Below, piece after piece: positions 7,008-13,632 of a stretch of 15,997 nt of DNA; within the stretch, counting starts at the first letter, position 1, and every line of letters begins with the position of its first letter. Below the pieces are notes generated by a model. The model was not told the DNA's origin and did no database searches. It was given only the letters and a program-made list of their open reading frames with translations. This DNA is from Clostridia bacterium (GTDB taxonomy: Bacteria; Bacillota; Clostridia; Christensenellales; UBA1242). Position numbers and translations under genes: made by a program. The DNA is taken from assembly GCA_017553065.1 (NCBI GenBank), contig JAFZND010000024.1, positions 1-15,997 of the forward strand, in the 5' to 3' direction.

Positions 7008-8651
7008 ATGCAGGCAAAACAAAGCATATTTCATGGCACAATCATACTTACATTAAGCGCCGTAATTTCCAAAATTATAGGCGCTTTTTATAAAATCCCA
7101 CTTACAAATATTCTGGGAGCTAGTGGGGTAGGAGTTTATTACATAGTTTTTCCATTTTACTCTGCAAGTATTGTGCTATGTTCATCTGGCATTAGTATTG
7201 CCACAAGTAAACTTGTTGCCAAGCATAAACACAATAATAATCTTGTTCAAATGCATCTAAAAGCATCACTATTAGTTGCTTTTGCCTTGTCTTTATTCAT
7301 AAGTGTTCTTACAATTGTTTTATCCAAACAAATAGCACATTTGCATGGAAATATGGGTATTTCATATGCGTTTGTATGTATTGCGCCTGCAATATTTACA
7401 ACTTCAATTCTATCCGTATTTAAAGGGTTTTTTCAGGGATTTCAAAATATGGTACCCACGTCAATTAGTATGCTAATAGAGCAAATAACTAAATTAATGT
7501 TTGGATATTTATTTGCAATTCTATTTATAAAAATTGGGGTAAATTACTCTGTATTTGGGGCATTACTTGGTATTACAATTAGTGAGTTGATTACACTTGT
7601 TGTAATGATAATAATATACAAAAAGCATAAGCATAATCAGCCACAATTAATAGCAATAAAATGTACGCGTAAATTGGGTTTGACTCACACTAAAAACAAC
7701 TATTTTTTGCATGACAAAAATCAAACTACTTTCAAAAGTGTTTTGACAAATGTAATTAAAGTATCTATACCATATACAATTACTAGCTTAATTATCCCAA
7801 TAATGGCTTTAATTGATAGTTTTTTAGTTCCTAAATTTTTACAATTAGCAGGCATTGAAAGTAATATTTCAATTACACTTTATGGGTTGCAAAATGGGGT
7901 TGTAAATACACTAATTTCTTTACCAATAATTGTTACAATGTCACTTGCAACTGTTGCTATGCCAAGCGTGAGTGAATTGACAAATGATTCATTAGAATCC
8001 ACAATTTCAAATCGTGTTACAAAATTTTTAAAATCAAGCTATATTTTATCTTTGTTTTTGAGTGTGATAATGTTTGTTTTGGCACCAAATATAATTAAAT
8101 TTTTGTATGGTGCAGGACTCAAAGTTTCATCAATAAATGAATTAAATTTTGCTATTCAAATGCTACGCATGTCTTGCGTATCAATAGTGTACACTGCAAT
8201 TATGCAAACAAGTATTTCAATACTGCAAGCAATATCTGACAATAATTACCCAATTTATGCAATGTTATTTGTGTTTGCAGTGCGCATCTTAGTTATGTAT
8301 TTTTTGATTATAAAAGCACAATTAAATATTTATGGCACAATAATTGCAGATATTGTGTTTTTATCAATAATTGATGTATTATTTGTTGCTCGTTTTAGTC
8401 GTAGAAATCTTTTAAATTCTTCTATTTTTAGCGATTTTATATCGCCAACAATTACTGCAATAATTTGTACATGTGTTGGTGTGGTGCTTGTAAATTTTGT
8501 GTCAAATTTATTGCCAAACATACTAACTTTAGTTGTAATTACATCTGCTATAAGTATAAGTTATATGCTACTATTAATTATATTTAGAACTATTAATTTA
8601 AACCATATAAGAATTATGTTGAGATTAAACAAAAAACAAAAGTATAATTAA
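7008..8651 (+). CDS. SpoVB/MurJ-like polysaccharide flippase (MOP superfamily)
   Basis: This 547-residue integral membrane protein is very hydrophobic throughout, consistent with the 14-helix MOP (MATE-like) fold. The N-terminus 'GTIILTLSAVISKIIGAFYK' followed by 'IPLTNILGASGVGVYYIVFP' is the typical start of the SpoVB/YabM group, related to lipid II flippases such as MurJ. A basic cytoplasmic loop (residues about 203-245, KKHKHN then CTRKLG) separates the two six- to seven-helix halves, and the second half begins with 'VIKVSIPYTITSLIIPIMAL'. It probably flips an undecaprenyl-linked sugar, either lipid II or a wall polysaccharide; sequence alone does not decide. ATG 7008 follows the spoVT-like stop directly, with AGGTGGAG overlapping that stop region. 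It may serve as this organism's main or extra MurJ. Confidence 0.85.
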   Translation: MQAKQSIFHGTIILTLSAVISKIIGAFYKIPLTNILGASGVGVYYIVFPFYSASIVLCSSGISIATSKLVAKHKHNNNLVQMHLKASLLVAFALSLFISVLTIVLSKQIAHLHGNMGISYAFVCIAPAIFTTSILSVFKGFFQGFQNMVPTSISMLIEQITKLMFGYLFAILFIKIGVNYSVFGALLGITISELITLVVMIIIYKKHKHNQPQLIAIKCTRKLGLTHTKNNYFLHDKNQTTFKSVLTNVIKVSIPYTITSLIIPIMALIDSFLVPKFLQLAGIESNISITLYGLQNGVVNTLISLPIIVTMSLATVAMPSVSELTNDSLESTISNRVTKFLKSSYILSLFLSVIMFVLAPNIIKFLYGAGLKVSSINELNFAIQMLRMSCVSIVYTAIMQTSISILQAISDNNYPIYAMLFVFAVRILVMYFLIIKAQLNIYGTIIADIVFLSIIDVLFVARFSRRNLLNSSIFSDFISPTITAIICTCVGVVLVNFVSNLLPNILTLVVITSAISISYMLLLIIFRTINLNHIRIMLRLNKKQKYN

Positions 8652-8653
8652 AG

Positions 8654-8670
8654 AATAATTGGCAATTATT
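8654..8670. repeat. Perfect 17-bp palindrome before the first HU gene
   Basis: AATAATTG-G-CAATTATT, with 8-bp arms and a 1-bp centre, lies 2 nt after the flippase stop and 24 nt before the HU ATG. No T-run follows, so it is not a normal terminator. A one-base centre suggests a protein-binding site rather than an RNA hairpin. Confidence 0.5.
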
Positions 8671-8693
8671 TACATGTTCAAAGAGGTGCAAAT

Positions 8694-8975
8694 ATGAATA
8701 GATTAGAATTAGTAAATGAAATTAGTAAATCTACAAAAATGCAAGCAAAACAGACAGATAAATTTCTCACATCTTTTATAGATGTGGTAACCAAAGAATT
8801 GAAAAAAGGTGAGAGCGTTACAATTGTGGGCTTTGGCAAATGGGAAGTGCGTAAAAGGGCAAAGCGAAATTCTTACAATCCACACACTAAAAAAGTGGTA
8901 TCTGTGCCTGCAAGTACAGTTCCAGCATTTAAACCTGGAAAGTCGCTAAAAATGGCTGTAAATAAGAAAAAATAG
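8694..8975 (+). CDS. HU-family DNA-binding protein (first copy)
   Basis: This 93-residue protein has the HU/IHF fold: helices 'MNRLELVNEISKSTKMQAKQ' and 'TDKFLTSFIDVVTKELKKGE', the 'VTIVGFGKWEVRKRAKR' beta turn, and the DNA-binding arm with conserved 'YNPHTKKVVSVPASTVPAFK', then 'PGKSLKMAVN'. It binds and bends DNA as a dimer in the nucleoid. The Asn-Pro of the arm (NP at the intercalation site) is present. AGAGGTG (8679-8686 region) provides the ribosome site. No clear promoter lies in the 42-nt gap, so it probably continues the spoVT-spoVB-like transcript, as hup genes do in the clostridial spoVT/spoVB/mazG/hup/rqcP neighbourhood. It differs from the second HU copy at many positions and is more lysine-rich. 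Confidence 0.9.
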   Translation: MNRLELVNEISKSTKMQAKQTDKFLTSFIDVVTKELKKGESVTIVGFGKWEVRKRAKRNSYNPHTKKVVSVPASTVPAFKPGKSLKMAVNKKK

Positions 8976-9047
8976 GCCAAAGTAGTTCAAATAGCACCCA
9001 AAATATATTAAAAATCGCTAAATTTTTTGATATTTCCTTAAATTTGT

Positions 9048-9076
9048 TTGCCTAATTTCGCTAAAATTGTTATAAT
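9048..9076 (+). promoter_or_regulatory. Promoter of the second HU gene
   Basis: TTGCCT (9048-9053), 17 bp, TATAAT (9071-9076), with TGT (9068-9070) as extended -10. Transcription would start near 9083, and AAGGAG (9093-9098) lies 8 nt before the ATG. The stretch 8976-9047 holds no gene; it contains two copies of CGCTAAA (9016 and 9059 regions) of unknown meaning. Confidence 0.75.
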
Positions 9077-9106
9077 TAAGTATCAAATTCATAAGGAGAT
9101 GAAAAT

Positions 9107-9385
9107 ATGAATAAAGTTGAATTAGTAAAATATGTTTCTCAAGAAACAGGCCTAACACAAAAGGATGTAACTGAAGTATTTGATACAGCTCTTGCTGCAG
9201 TTACAACAGCTTTAAAGAGAGGAGAAGAAGTTGCTATTGCAGGTCTTGGCAAATTCGATGTACGTAAACGTGCAGCTCGTAAGAGTGTAAACCCAAGAAC
9301 AAAAGAATTAGTGTCAGTTCCAGCAAGCAAAGCTCCTGTATTCAAAGCAGGCAAAGCATTGAAAGATGCTGTAAATGGCAGATAA
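9107..9385 (+). CDS. hup: HU-family DNA-binding protein (second copy, major HU)
   Basis: This 92-residue protein is a canonical HU: 'MNKVELVKYVSQETGLTQKD', 'VTTALKRGEEVAIAGLGKFD', and the arm 'KSVNPRTKELVSVPASKAPV' ending in 'FKAGKALKDAVNGR', with the intercalating NP and flanking Arg residues. It acts as a nucleoid dimer. Its own extended -10 promoter, a strong AAGGAG site, its own terminator and codons that look more regular than in the first copy (my impression) suggest high, independent expression, making it the likely main HU of the cell. The first HU gene ends 131 nt upstream; the pair are tandem paralogues, not a recent exact duplication. Confidence 0.92.
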   Translation: MNKVELVKYVSQETGLTQKDVTEVFDTALAAVTTALKRGEEVAIAGLGKFDVRKRAARKSVNPRTKELVSVPASKAPVFKAGKALKDAVNGR

Positions 9386-9396
9386 GCTAATTTGAT

Positions 9397-9430
9397 AAAA
9401 AATACCTCATTCACTTGAGGTATTTTTTTT
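9397..9430 (+). terminator. Intrinsic terminator after the second HU gene
   Basis: TACCTCA (9403-9409) pairs with TGAGGTA (9416-9422) around TTCACT, and the stem extends through A-runs against the T-run 9423-9430. A strong textbook hairpin. Confidence 0.92.
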
Positions 9431-9433
9431 GTT

Positions 9434-9461
9434 TTGATAATGAATATGTTTGTGTTATCAT
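9434..9461 (+). promoter_or_regulatory. Promoter of dusB, placed for a leaderless mRNA
   Basis: TTGATA (9434-9439), 16 bp, TATCAT (9456-9461), with TGT (9453-9455) as extended -10. Only 7 nt separate the -10 box from the ATG at 9469, so transcription should begin at or within a base or two of the start codon. Confidence 0.6.
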
Positions 9462-9468
9462 ATTACAT

Positions 9469-10395
9469 ATGAAAATAGGCAACATTGAGTTTAAAAACAA
9501 TTTAATATTGGCACCAATGGCGGGTGTTACAGATGTGGCTTTTAGGTCCATTTGTATTTCTTGTGGTGCTGATGCGGCAGTAGGAGAGTTAATTTCTGCT
9601 AAGGCATTAGTGTACCAAAACAAAAAGACACAAGAAATGCTAGTAACTGCGCCAAATGAAAAGATTAAAATAGTTCAATTATTTGGTAGTGAGCCGGAAA
9701 TTATGGCAAAAGCAGTTAAGCTACCAATACTCAAAAAATTTGATATCATAGATATCAATATGGGTTGTCCAGCACCAAAAATAGTGAATAATGGTGAAGG
9801 TTCAGCATTGATGAATAATATCAATCTTGCCGAACAAATTATAAGGGCGTGTGTAAATGCAACAAATAAACCCGTAACTGTTAAATTTAGGCTTGGTTGG
9901 GACGAAAAACACATAAATTGTGTAGAGTTTGCGCGCATGTGTGAGCGTGCTGGCGCAAGTGCAATTACCATTCATGGTAGAACACGCAATATGTTTTATT
10001 CTGGCAAGGCAGATTGGGATATGATTGCCAAGGTAAAAAATGCGGTAAGTATTCCTGTAATTGCAAATGGTGATGTTTGTGATATTGATAGTTATAATTC
10101 CATACTCAGTAAAACAAATTGTGATGCAGTGATGATAGGTAGGGCAACTCTTGGTAATCCACAAGTGTTTGCTGATATTGTTGGTGGTAAAAAACATACC
10201 AAAATGTATTATATAAAAAGGCATGTGAAATTACTAAGAAAGTATTATCCAGAGCGCTTTATTGTGGCACATATGCGTAAGCACTTCTTATGGTACTTAA
10301 AAGGTGTAAAAGGTGGCGCAGAAATTAAGGCAAAAGTAAGTGTTAGTGATGATGTGGATAATTCCATCAAACTAATGCAAACAATTTTAAAATAG
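9469..10395 (+). CDS. dusB: tRNA-dihydrouridine synthase, DusB type
   Basis: The 308-residue flavoenzyme reduces specific uridines in tRNA to dihydrouridine using FMN and NADPH. Family landmarks are visible: 'LAPMAGVTDVAFRSI' (residues 14-28), 'VQLFGSEPE', 'DINMGCPAPKIVNNGEGSAL' with catalytic Cys100, 'VTVKFRLGWDEKHIN', 'ITIHGRTRNMFYSGKADW', 'PVIANGDV', and 'VMIGRATLGNPQVFADI'. The C-terminal helical tRNA-binding domain ('VKLLRKYYPERFIVAHMRKH', then 'FLWYLKGVKG') is present, so the length is normal. I choose ATG 9469, since upstream in-frame codons fall inside the preceding terminator and the protein then begins MKIGNIEFKNNLILAPMAG. No Shine-Dalgarno precedes it; together with the close -10 box this implies leaderless translation. 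It is a single gene between the HU and glycolysis units. Confidence 0.9.
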   Translation: MKIGNIEFKNNLILAPMAGVTDVAFRSICISCGADAAVGELISAKALVYQNKKTQEMLVTAPNEKIKIVQLFGSEPEIMAKAVKLPILKKFDIIDINMGCPAPKIVNNGEGSALMNNINLAEQIIRACVNATNKPVTVKFRLGWDEKHINCVEFARMCERAGASAITIHGRTRNMFYSGKADWDMIAKVKNAVSIPVIANGDVCDIDSYNSILSKTNCDAVMIGRATLGNPQVFADIVGGKKHTKMYYIKRHVKLLRKYYPERFIVAHMRKHFLWYLKGVKGGAEIKAKVSVSDDVDNSIKLMQTILK

Positions 10396-10401
10396 CATAT
10401 A

Positions 10402-10420
10402 TTATTTGCCAAGCAAATAA
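10402..10420. repeat. Perfect palindrome overlapping the pgk -35 box
   Basis: TTATTTGC-CAA-GCAAATAA, 8-bp arms and a 3-bp centre, contains the -35 hexamer TTGCCA. No T-run follows, so an operator is more likely than a dusB terminator, although the arms could also form a weak RNA hairpin. Confidence 0.55.
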
Positions 10421-10435
10421 GTTAAGTTATATAAT
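10406..10435 (+). promoter_or_regulatory. Promoter of pgk-gpmI
   Basis: TTGCCA (10406-10411), 18 bp, TATAAT (10430-10435). Transcription would begin near 10442, leaving a leader of about 20 nt. The -35 lies inside the palindrome 10402-10420, so a bound repressor would block polymerase. Confidence 0.7.
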
Positions 10436-10460
10436 ATTGTGAAACAAAAAGGACATAATT

Positions 10461-11648
10461 ATGAATAAAAAAACAATTGAAGATATTGATGTTTACGGCA
10501 AAAAAGTATTATTGCGTGTAGATTACAATGTGCCATTAAAAGATGGAGTAATCACAGATGACACACGTATTACTGAAAGTTTGCCTACAATTAAATATTT
10601 GCTTGAACATGGTGCAAGTGTAATTTTGTGTAGTCACTTGGGCAGGCCAGAGGGTGAATTTGTAAAAAAATATTCATTGTATCCTGTGGCAAAGCATCTT
10701 GGCGAATTGCTTGGAATTAAGGTAAAATTTGCAAAAGATGTAATAGGTGATGACGCTTGCAAAAAATGTGAATCATTAAAAATGGGCGAAGTATTATTAT
10801 TAGAAAACTTGCGTTTTGAAAAGGGCGAAGAGGCAAATGATACCGATTTTGCACGCAAGCTTGCAAGTTTTGCAGATGTTTATGTATGTGATGCGTTTGG
10901 AACATCTCATAGAAAGCATGCTTCCACATATGGCGTTGCGTTACTAATGCCTAGTGCAATAGGATTTTTGATTGAAAAAGAATTAAATGCAATTGTAGGA
11001 ATAATAAGCAATCCCAAACATCCATTTGTTGCCGTTTTGGGTGGCGCAAAAGTTAGTGATAAAATAGGAATTGTTAATAGCTTGCTTGACAAAGTTGATA
11101 CACTTATTATTGGTGGAGCAATGGCATATACATTCCTAAAGGCGTTAGGTTATAACATGGGTTCATCTTTGGTTGATGAAGAGAATATTGCTACAGCATT
11201 ATCCTGCCTTGATAAAGCGGCAAAAAATAATGTGGAAATTTTACTTCCTTTTGACCATGTAATTGCACATGGTATTGAAGATAAAAAAGGTGATGTAACA
11301 AAGGGCGCTAATATACCTGACGATTACATGGGTGTTGATATTGGCCCAAAAACAATAAAAAGATACAAAAAAGCTATTCGTAAAGCAAAAAGTTTGGTTT
11401 GGAATGGTCCAATGGGTGTATTTGAAAATGAAGCATTTGCACAGGGCACATTCAAAGTGGCAAAAGCAGTTGCAAAATGTCATGGTTACACCATAGTTGG
11501 TGGTGGCGATAGTGTGGCTGCAGTGGCAAAGGCAAATGTAACAAAGAAAATTAATCATATTTCCACTGGTGGCGGTGCAAGTCTTAAATTATTTGAAGGC
11601 AAAGTGCTTGCAGGAGTGGATGCAATATCTAATAAGGAGACATTATGA
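10461..11648 (+). CDS. pgk: Phosphoglycerate kinase
   Basis: The 395-residue enzyme transfers phosphate from 1,3-bisphosphoglycerate to ADP in glycolysis, in the cytoplasm. It shows the N-terminal substrate motifs 'VLLRVDYNVPLKDGVITDDT' and 'CSHLGRP' (Ser58-Pro63), 'FVAVLGGAKVSDKIGIV', the nucleotide-domain motif 'LVWNGPMGVFENEAF', and the C-terminal 'VGGGDSVAAVAK' (around residues 346-357) and 'ISTGGGASLKLFEGK'. Length and motifs are normal. AAAAGGA stands 7-8 nt before ATG 10461. Its TGA overlaps the ATG of gpmI as ATGA, so the two are translationally coupled. The other lower-glycolysis genes (gap, tpiA, eno) are not in the window. Confidence 0.96.
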   Translation: MNKKTIEDIDVYGKKVLLRVDYNVPLKDGVITDDTRITESLPTIKYLLEHGASVILCSHLGRPEGEFVKKYSLYPVAKHLGELLGIKVKFAKDVIGDDACKKCESLKMGEVLLLENLRFEKGEEANDTDFARKLASFADVYVCDAFGTSHRKHASTYGVALLMPSAIGFLIEKELNAIVGIISNPKHPFVAVLGGAKVSDKIGIVNSLLDKVDTLIIGGAMAYTFLKALGYNMGSSLVDEENIATALSCLDKAAKNNVEILLPFDHVIAHGIEDKKGDVTKGANIPDDYMGVDIGPKTIKRYKKAIRKAKSLVWNGPMGVFENEAFAQGTFKVAKAVAKCHGYTIVGGGDSVAAVAKANVTKKINHISTGGGASLKLFEGKVLAGVDAISNKETL

Positions 11649-13165
11649 AAGATAAATTTGTAGGACTAATTATCTTGGATGGCTTTGGTCTTAGAGAAGA
11701 ATCACATGGAAATGCAATAAAATTGGCAAATCCAGAGAATTTTAATAGATATTTTAGTGAATATCCACACACGACACTTGAGGCAAGTGGTCGTGCTGTT
11801 GGTTTGCCAGAAGGACAAATGGGCAATAGTGAAGTGGGTCACTTAAATATTGGTGCCGGTAGAGTTGTTTATCAAAGTTTTGAAAAGATAAACAATGCTA
11901 TTGCAGATAAAAGTTTTTATGACAACGAAAGCATAAATAAAGTATTTGCCCATACGATAAAACACAATGGCACCGTGCATGTAATGGGATTGCTTAGCGA
12001 TGGTGGAGTTCATAGTCACATAAATCACTTATTTGCGCTTCTTGATAGTGCAAAAAAACATGGCGTGAAAAAGTTATTTGTGCACGCATTTACTGATGGT
12101 CGTGATGTATTCCGTGATAGTGCACCAAAATATATAAAAGCATTGCAAGAAAAATTGGATAAATATGGATACAAATTGGGTACTGTTTGTGGCAGAGCAT
12201 ATGCCATGGATAGAGAGCAAAATTACGACAGAATCAAGTTACAGTATGATGCAATGTGTTTTGATTTGGGTGAGCATACGCATGATATTTATGCAAGCAT
12301 TGATGCAGATTACAAAAAAGAAGTTTATGACGAATTTCATAAACCATTTATTTTAGATGGTTTTGAACCTGTATCAAGTGGTGATGGTCTTATTTTCTTT
12401 AACTTCCGCGAAGATAGGGGGAGAGAATTGACAAAGGCACTTGTGGAAGATAATTTTGATGTATTTGAAAGAAAAGATTTAAAAGACATTTTAATGTGTA
12501 CTTTTACAGAGTATGATAAGAGTTACGTTCGTCCACTTATTGCTTGGCCAAAAGAAGATGTTTCAACTAATTTATCAGCAGTAATATCTAGCGCTGGACT
12601 AAAACAATTTAAATGTACCGAAACTACCAAATATGCTCATGTAACATATTTTCTTAATGGTGGAATTGAAGAGGCATATCCTGGCGAAGATAGATACTTG
12701 ATTGATACAATTAAAGTGCTTAGTTTTGACCAAACACCTGCTATGCGTGCGGTAGAAATTACAGATAAAGCAATTGAGAGAATTAAAACACAAAAATATA
12801 GTTTTATGGCACTAAATTATAGCAATACTGACATGATTGGGCACACAGGTAATTTAAATGCCGCTATTGAAACTGTTAAAGTAGTAGATAAACAACTAGG
12901 AAGACTAATAGATGCAATACTTTCTATTGGTGGAACAGCGTTTATCATTGCCGATCACGGCAATGCAGAATACATGATAGACGATAGTGGTAGAGTGCTT
13001 ACAGATCACACTACAAATCCGGTGCCTTGCATTATTGTTAGCGAACCAAAAAAAGATATTAAGCTTGTGTCTGGTGGTAAACTTGGCAATGTTGCGCCAA
13101 CAATACTTCAATTATTGGGTATAAAAGCTCCAAAAGATTTTGAATTACCAAGTTTAATTAAATAA
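11645..13165 (+). CDS. gpmI: 2,3-bisphosphoglycerate-independent phosphoglycerate mutase
   Basis: The 506-residue, metal-dependent (usually Mn2+) mutase interconverts 3- and 2-phosphoglycerate, two steps after substrate entry through Pgk. It belongs to the alkaline-phosphatase superfamily. 'LIILDGFG' carries metal ligand Asp12, 'GQMGNSEVGHLNIG' carries the phosphorylated Ser62, and 'HAFTDGRDVFRDSA', 'GRAYAMDREQNYDR' and 'FFNFREDRGREL' supply the substrate-binding residues. The second metal site is seen in 'SNTDMIGHTGN' (from residue 393) and 'ADHGNAEYMID' (Asp437, His438). Length is normal for the family. The ribosome site AAGGAG lies within the last codons of pgk (11634-11640 region), and the start overlaps the pgk stop by 4 nt. 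Confidence 0.96.
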   Translation: MKDKFVGLIILDGFGLREESHGNAIKLANPENFNRYFSEYPHTTLEASGRAVGLPEGQMGNSEVGHLNIGAGRVVYQSFEKINNAIADKSFYDNESINKVFAHTIKHNGTVHVMGLLSDGGVHSHINHLFALLDSAKKHGVKKLFVHAFTDGRDVFRDSAPKYIKALQEKLDKYGYKLGTVCGRAYAMDREQNYDRIKLQYDAMCFDLGEHTHDIYASIDADYKKEVYDEFHKPFILDGFEPVSSGDGLIFFNFREDRGRELTKALVEDNFDVFERKDLKDILMCTFTEYDKSYVRPLIAWPKEDVSTNLSAVISSAGLKQFKCTETTKYAHVTYFLNGGIEEAYPGEDRYLIDTIKVLSFDQTPAMRAVEITDKAIERIKTQKYSFMALNYSNTDMIGHTGNLNAAIETVKVVDKQLGRLIDAILSIGGTAFIIADHGNAEYMIDDSGRVLTDHTTNPVPCIIVSEPKKDIKLVSGGKLGNVAPTILQLLGIKAPKDFELPSLIK

Positions 13166-13177
13166 CTATTAGTTATT
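13161..13177. repeat. Perfect 17-bp palindrome at the gpmI stop
   Basis: AATAACTA-T-TAGTTATT spans the gpmI TAA (13163-13165) and overlaps the first two bases of the next -35 box (13176-13181). Like the palindrome at 8654 it has outer AATAA/TTATT and a one-base centre. No T-run follows. Confidence 0.5.
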
Positions 13178-13205
13178 GACAAGTGGTGCTACATTGGTGT
13201 AAAAT
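13176..13205 (+). promoter_or_regulatory. Promoter of the 74-residue membrane protein gene
   Basis: TTGACA (13176-13181), 18 bp, TAAAAT (13200-13205). It begins 10 nt after the gpmI stop, so the small gene can be expressed apart from glycolysis even though no terminator separates them. Confidence 0.65.
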
Positions 13206-13232
13206 AAATGTATACAAAGGTGGAAAAGAGTT

Positions 13233-13457
13233 ATGTTTAAAGCAATGTGGAATAACTTTTACAACTGGGCAGTGCGTGATGCAACTACGCTCACAAAAAC
13301 TTCAATAATACTTGTGTTATTTATTCTTGGTATGGTAACACTTGTGTTTTCTATTAAGAAAGGCAAAGATGGCAAACCTATTAGCAATTGGTTTTTGTTT
13401 TGGGTTGCAATTCTTATTGTAGGCATTGCAATTACATATGTCATTTTGATTTCATAA
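13233..13457 (+). CDS. Small two-helix membrane protein, unknown
   Basis: The 74-residue product has an amphipathic, aromatic-rich N-terminus (MFKAMWNNFYNWAVRD), a first helix at residues about 24-41 (SIILVLFILGMVTLVFS), a short basic Gly/Lys loop (KKGKDGKPIS) and a second helix at about 53-73. AAAGGTGG lies about 9 nt before the ATG. Size, helix number and place after gpmI would suit SecG, which often follows glycolytic genes in Bacillota, but the conserved SecG loop (Gln-x-Gly-Lys-x-x-Gly and the Gly-rich segment) is absent, so I do not assign it. It is followed by a terminator. Real-gene status rests on promoter, ribosome site and clean helices. Confidence 0.7.
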   Translation: MFKAMWNNFYNWAVRDATTLTKTSIILVLFILGMVTLVFSIKKGKDGKPISNWFLFWVAILIVGIAITYVILIS

Positions 13458-13476
13458 AAATCTAAAATAACTATTC

Positions 13477-13521
13477 AAAAGTCCAACTATCATTAGCTGG
13501 ACTTTTATTTTGATTTTTTTT
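13477..13521 (+). terminator. Intrinsic terminator after the 74-residue protein gene
   Basis: AAAAGTCCA (13477-13485) pairs perfectly with TGGACTTTT (13498-13506) around a 12-nt loop that can pair further (CT with AG), and T-rich sequence follows to 13521. Confidence 0.88.
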
Positions 13522-13523
13522 GT

Positions 13524-13541
13524 AATTTTTTTAAAAAAATT
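13524..13541. repeat. Perfect A/T palindrome upstream of the LRR promoter
   Basis: AATTTTTTTAAAAAAATT is an 18-bp perfect palindrome of a T-tract joined to an A-tract. It lies 12 bp upstream of the -35 box at 13554, the region where UP elements act. It may bend DNA, bind HU, or lift promoter activity; it could also be chance in such AT-rich DNA. Confidence 0.5.
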
Positions 13542-13553
13542 TTCATTTTGGTA

Positions 13554-13582
13554 TTGAATTTTTCATAAATACAATATATACT
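13554..13582 (+). promoter_or_regulatory. Promoter of the LRR-like protein gene
   Basis: TTGAAT (13554-13559), 17 bp, TATACT (13577-13582). Transcription would begin near 13589, giving a leader of about 44 nt that ends with AAGGAG. Confidence 0.65.
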
Positions 13583-13632
13583 ATATGTGTAAGAAAATAA
13601 ATTGTGCTATTTTTGGTGCATAAGGAGTGATA

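Noticed and set aside
9415..9468. Longer N-terminus for dusB
   Set aside because: The extra codons lie in the HU terminator and in the dusB promoter; the family begins near MKIGNIEFKNN.
9802..10224. 140-codon minus-strand reading frame inside dusB
   Set aside because: Its Cys/His/Thr-rich composition is that of an antisense shadow, and there is no ribosome site.
13233..13457. Calling the 74-residue protein SecG
   Set aside because: Size and place fit, but the conserved loop residues of SecG are not visible, so it is left unnamed.
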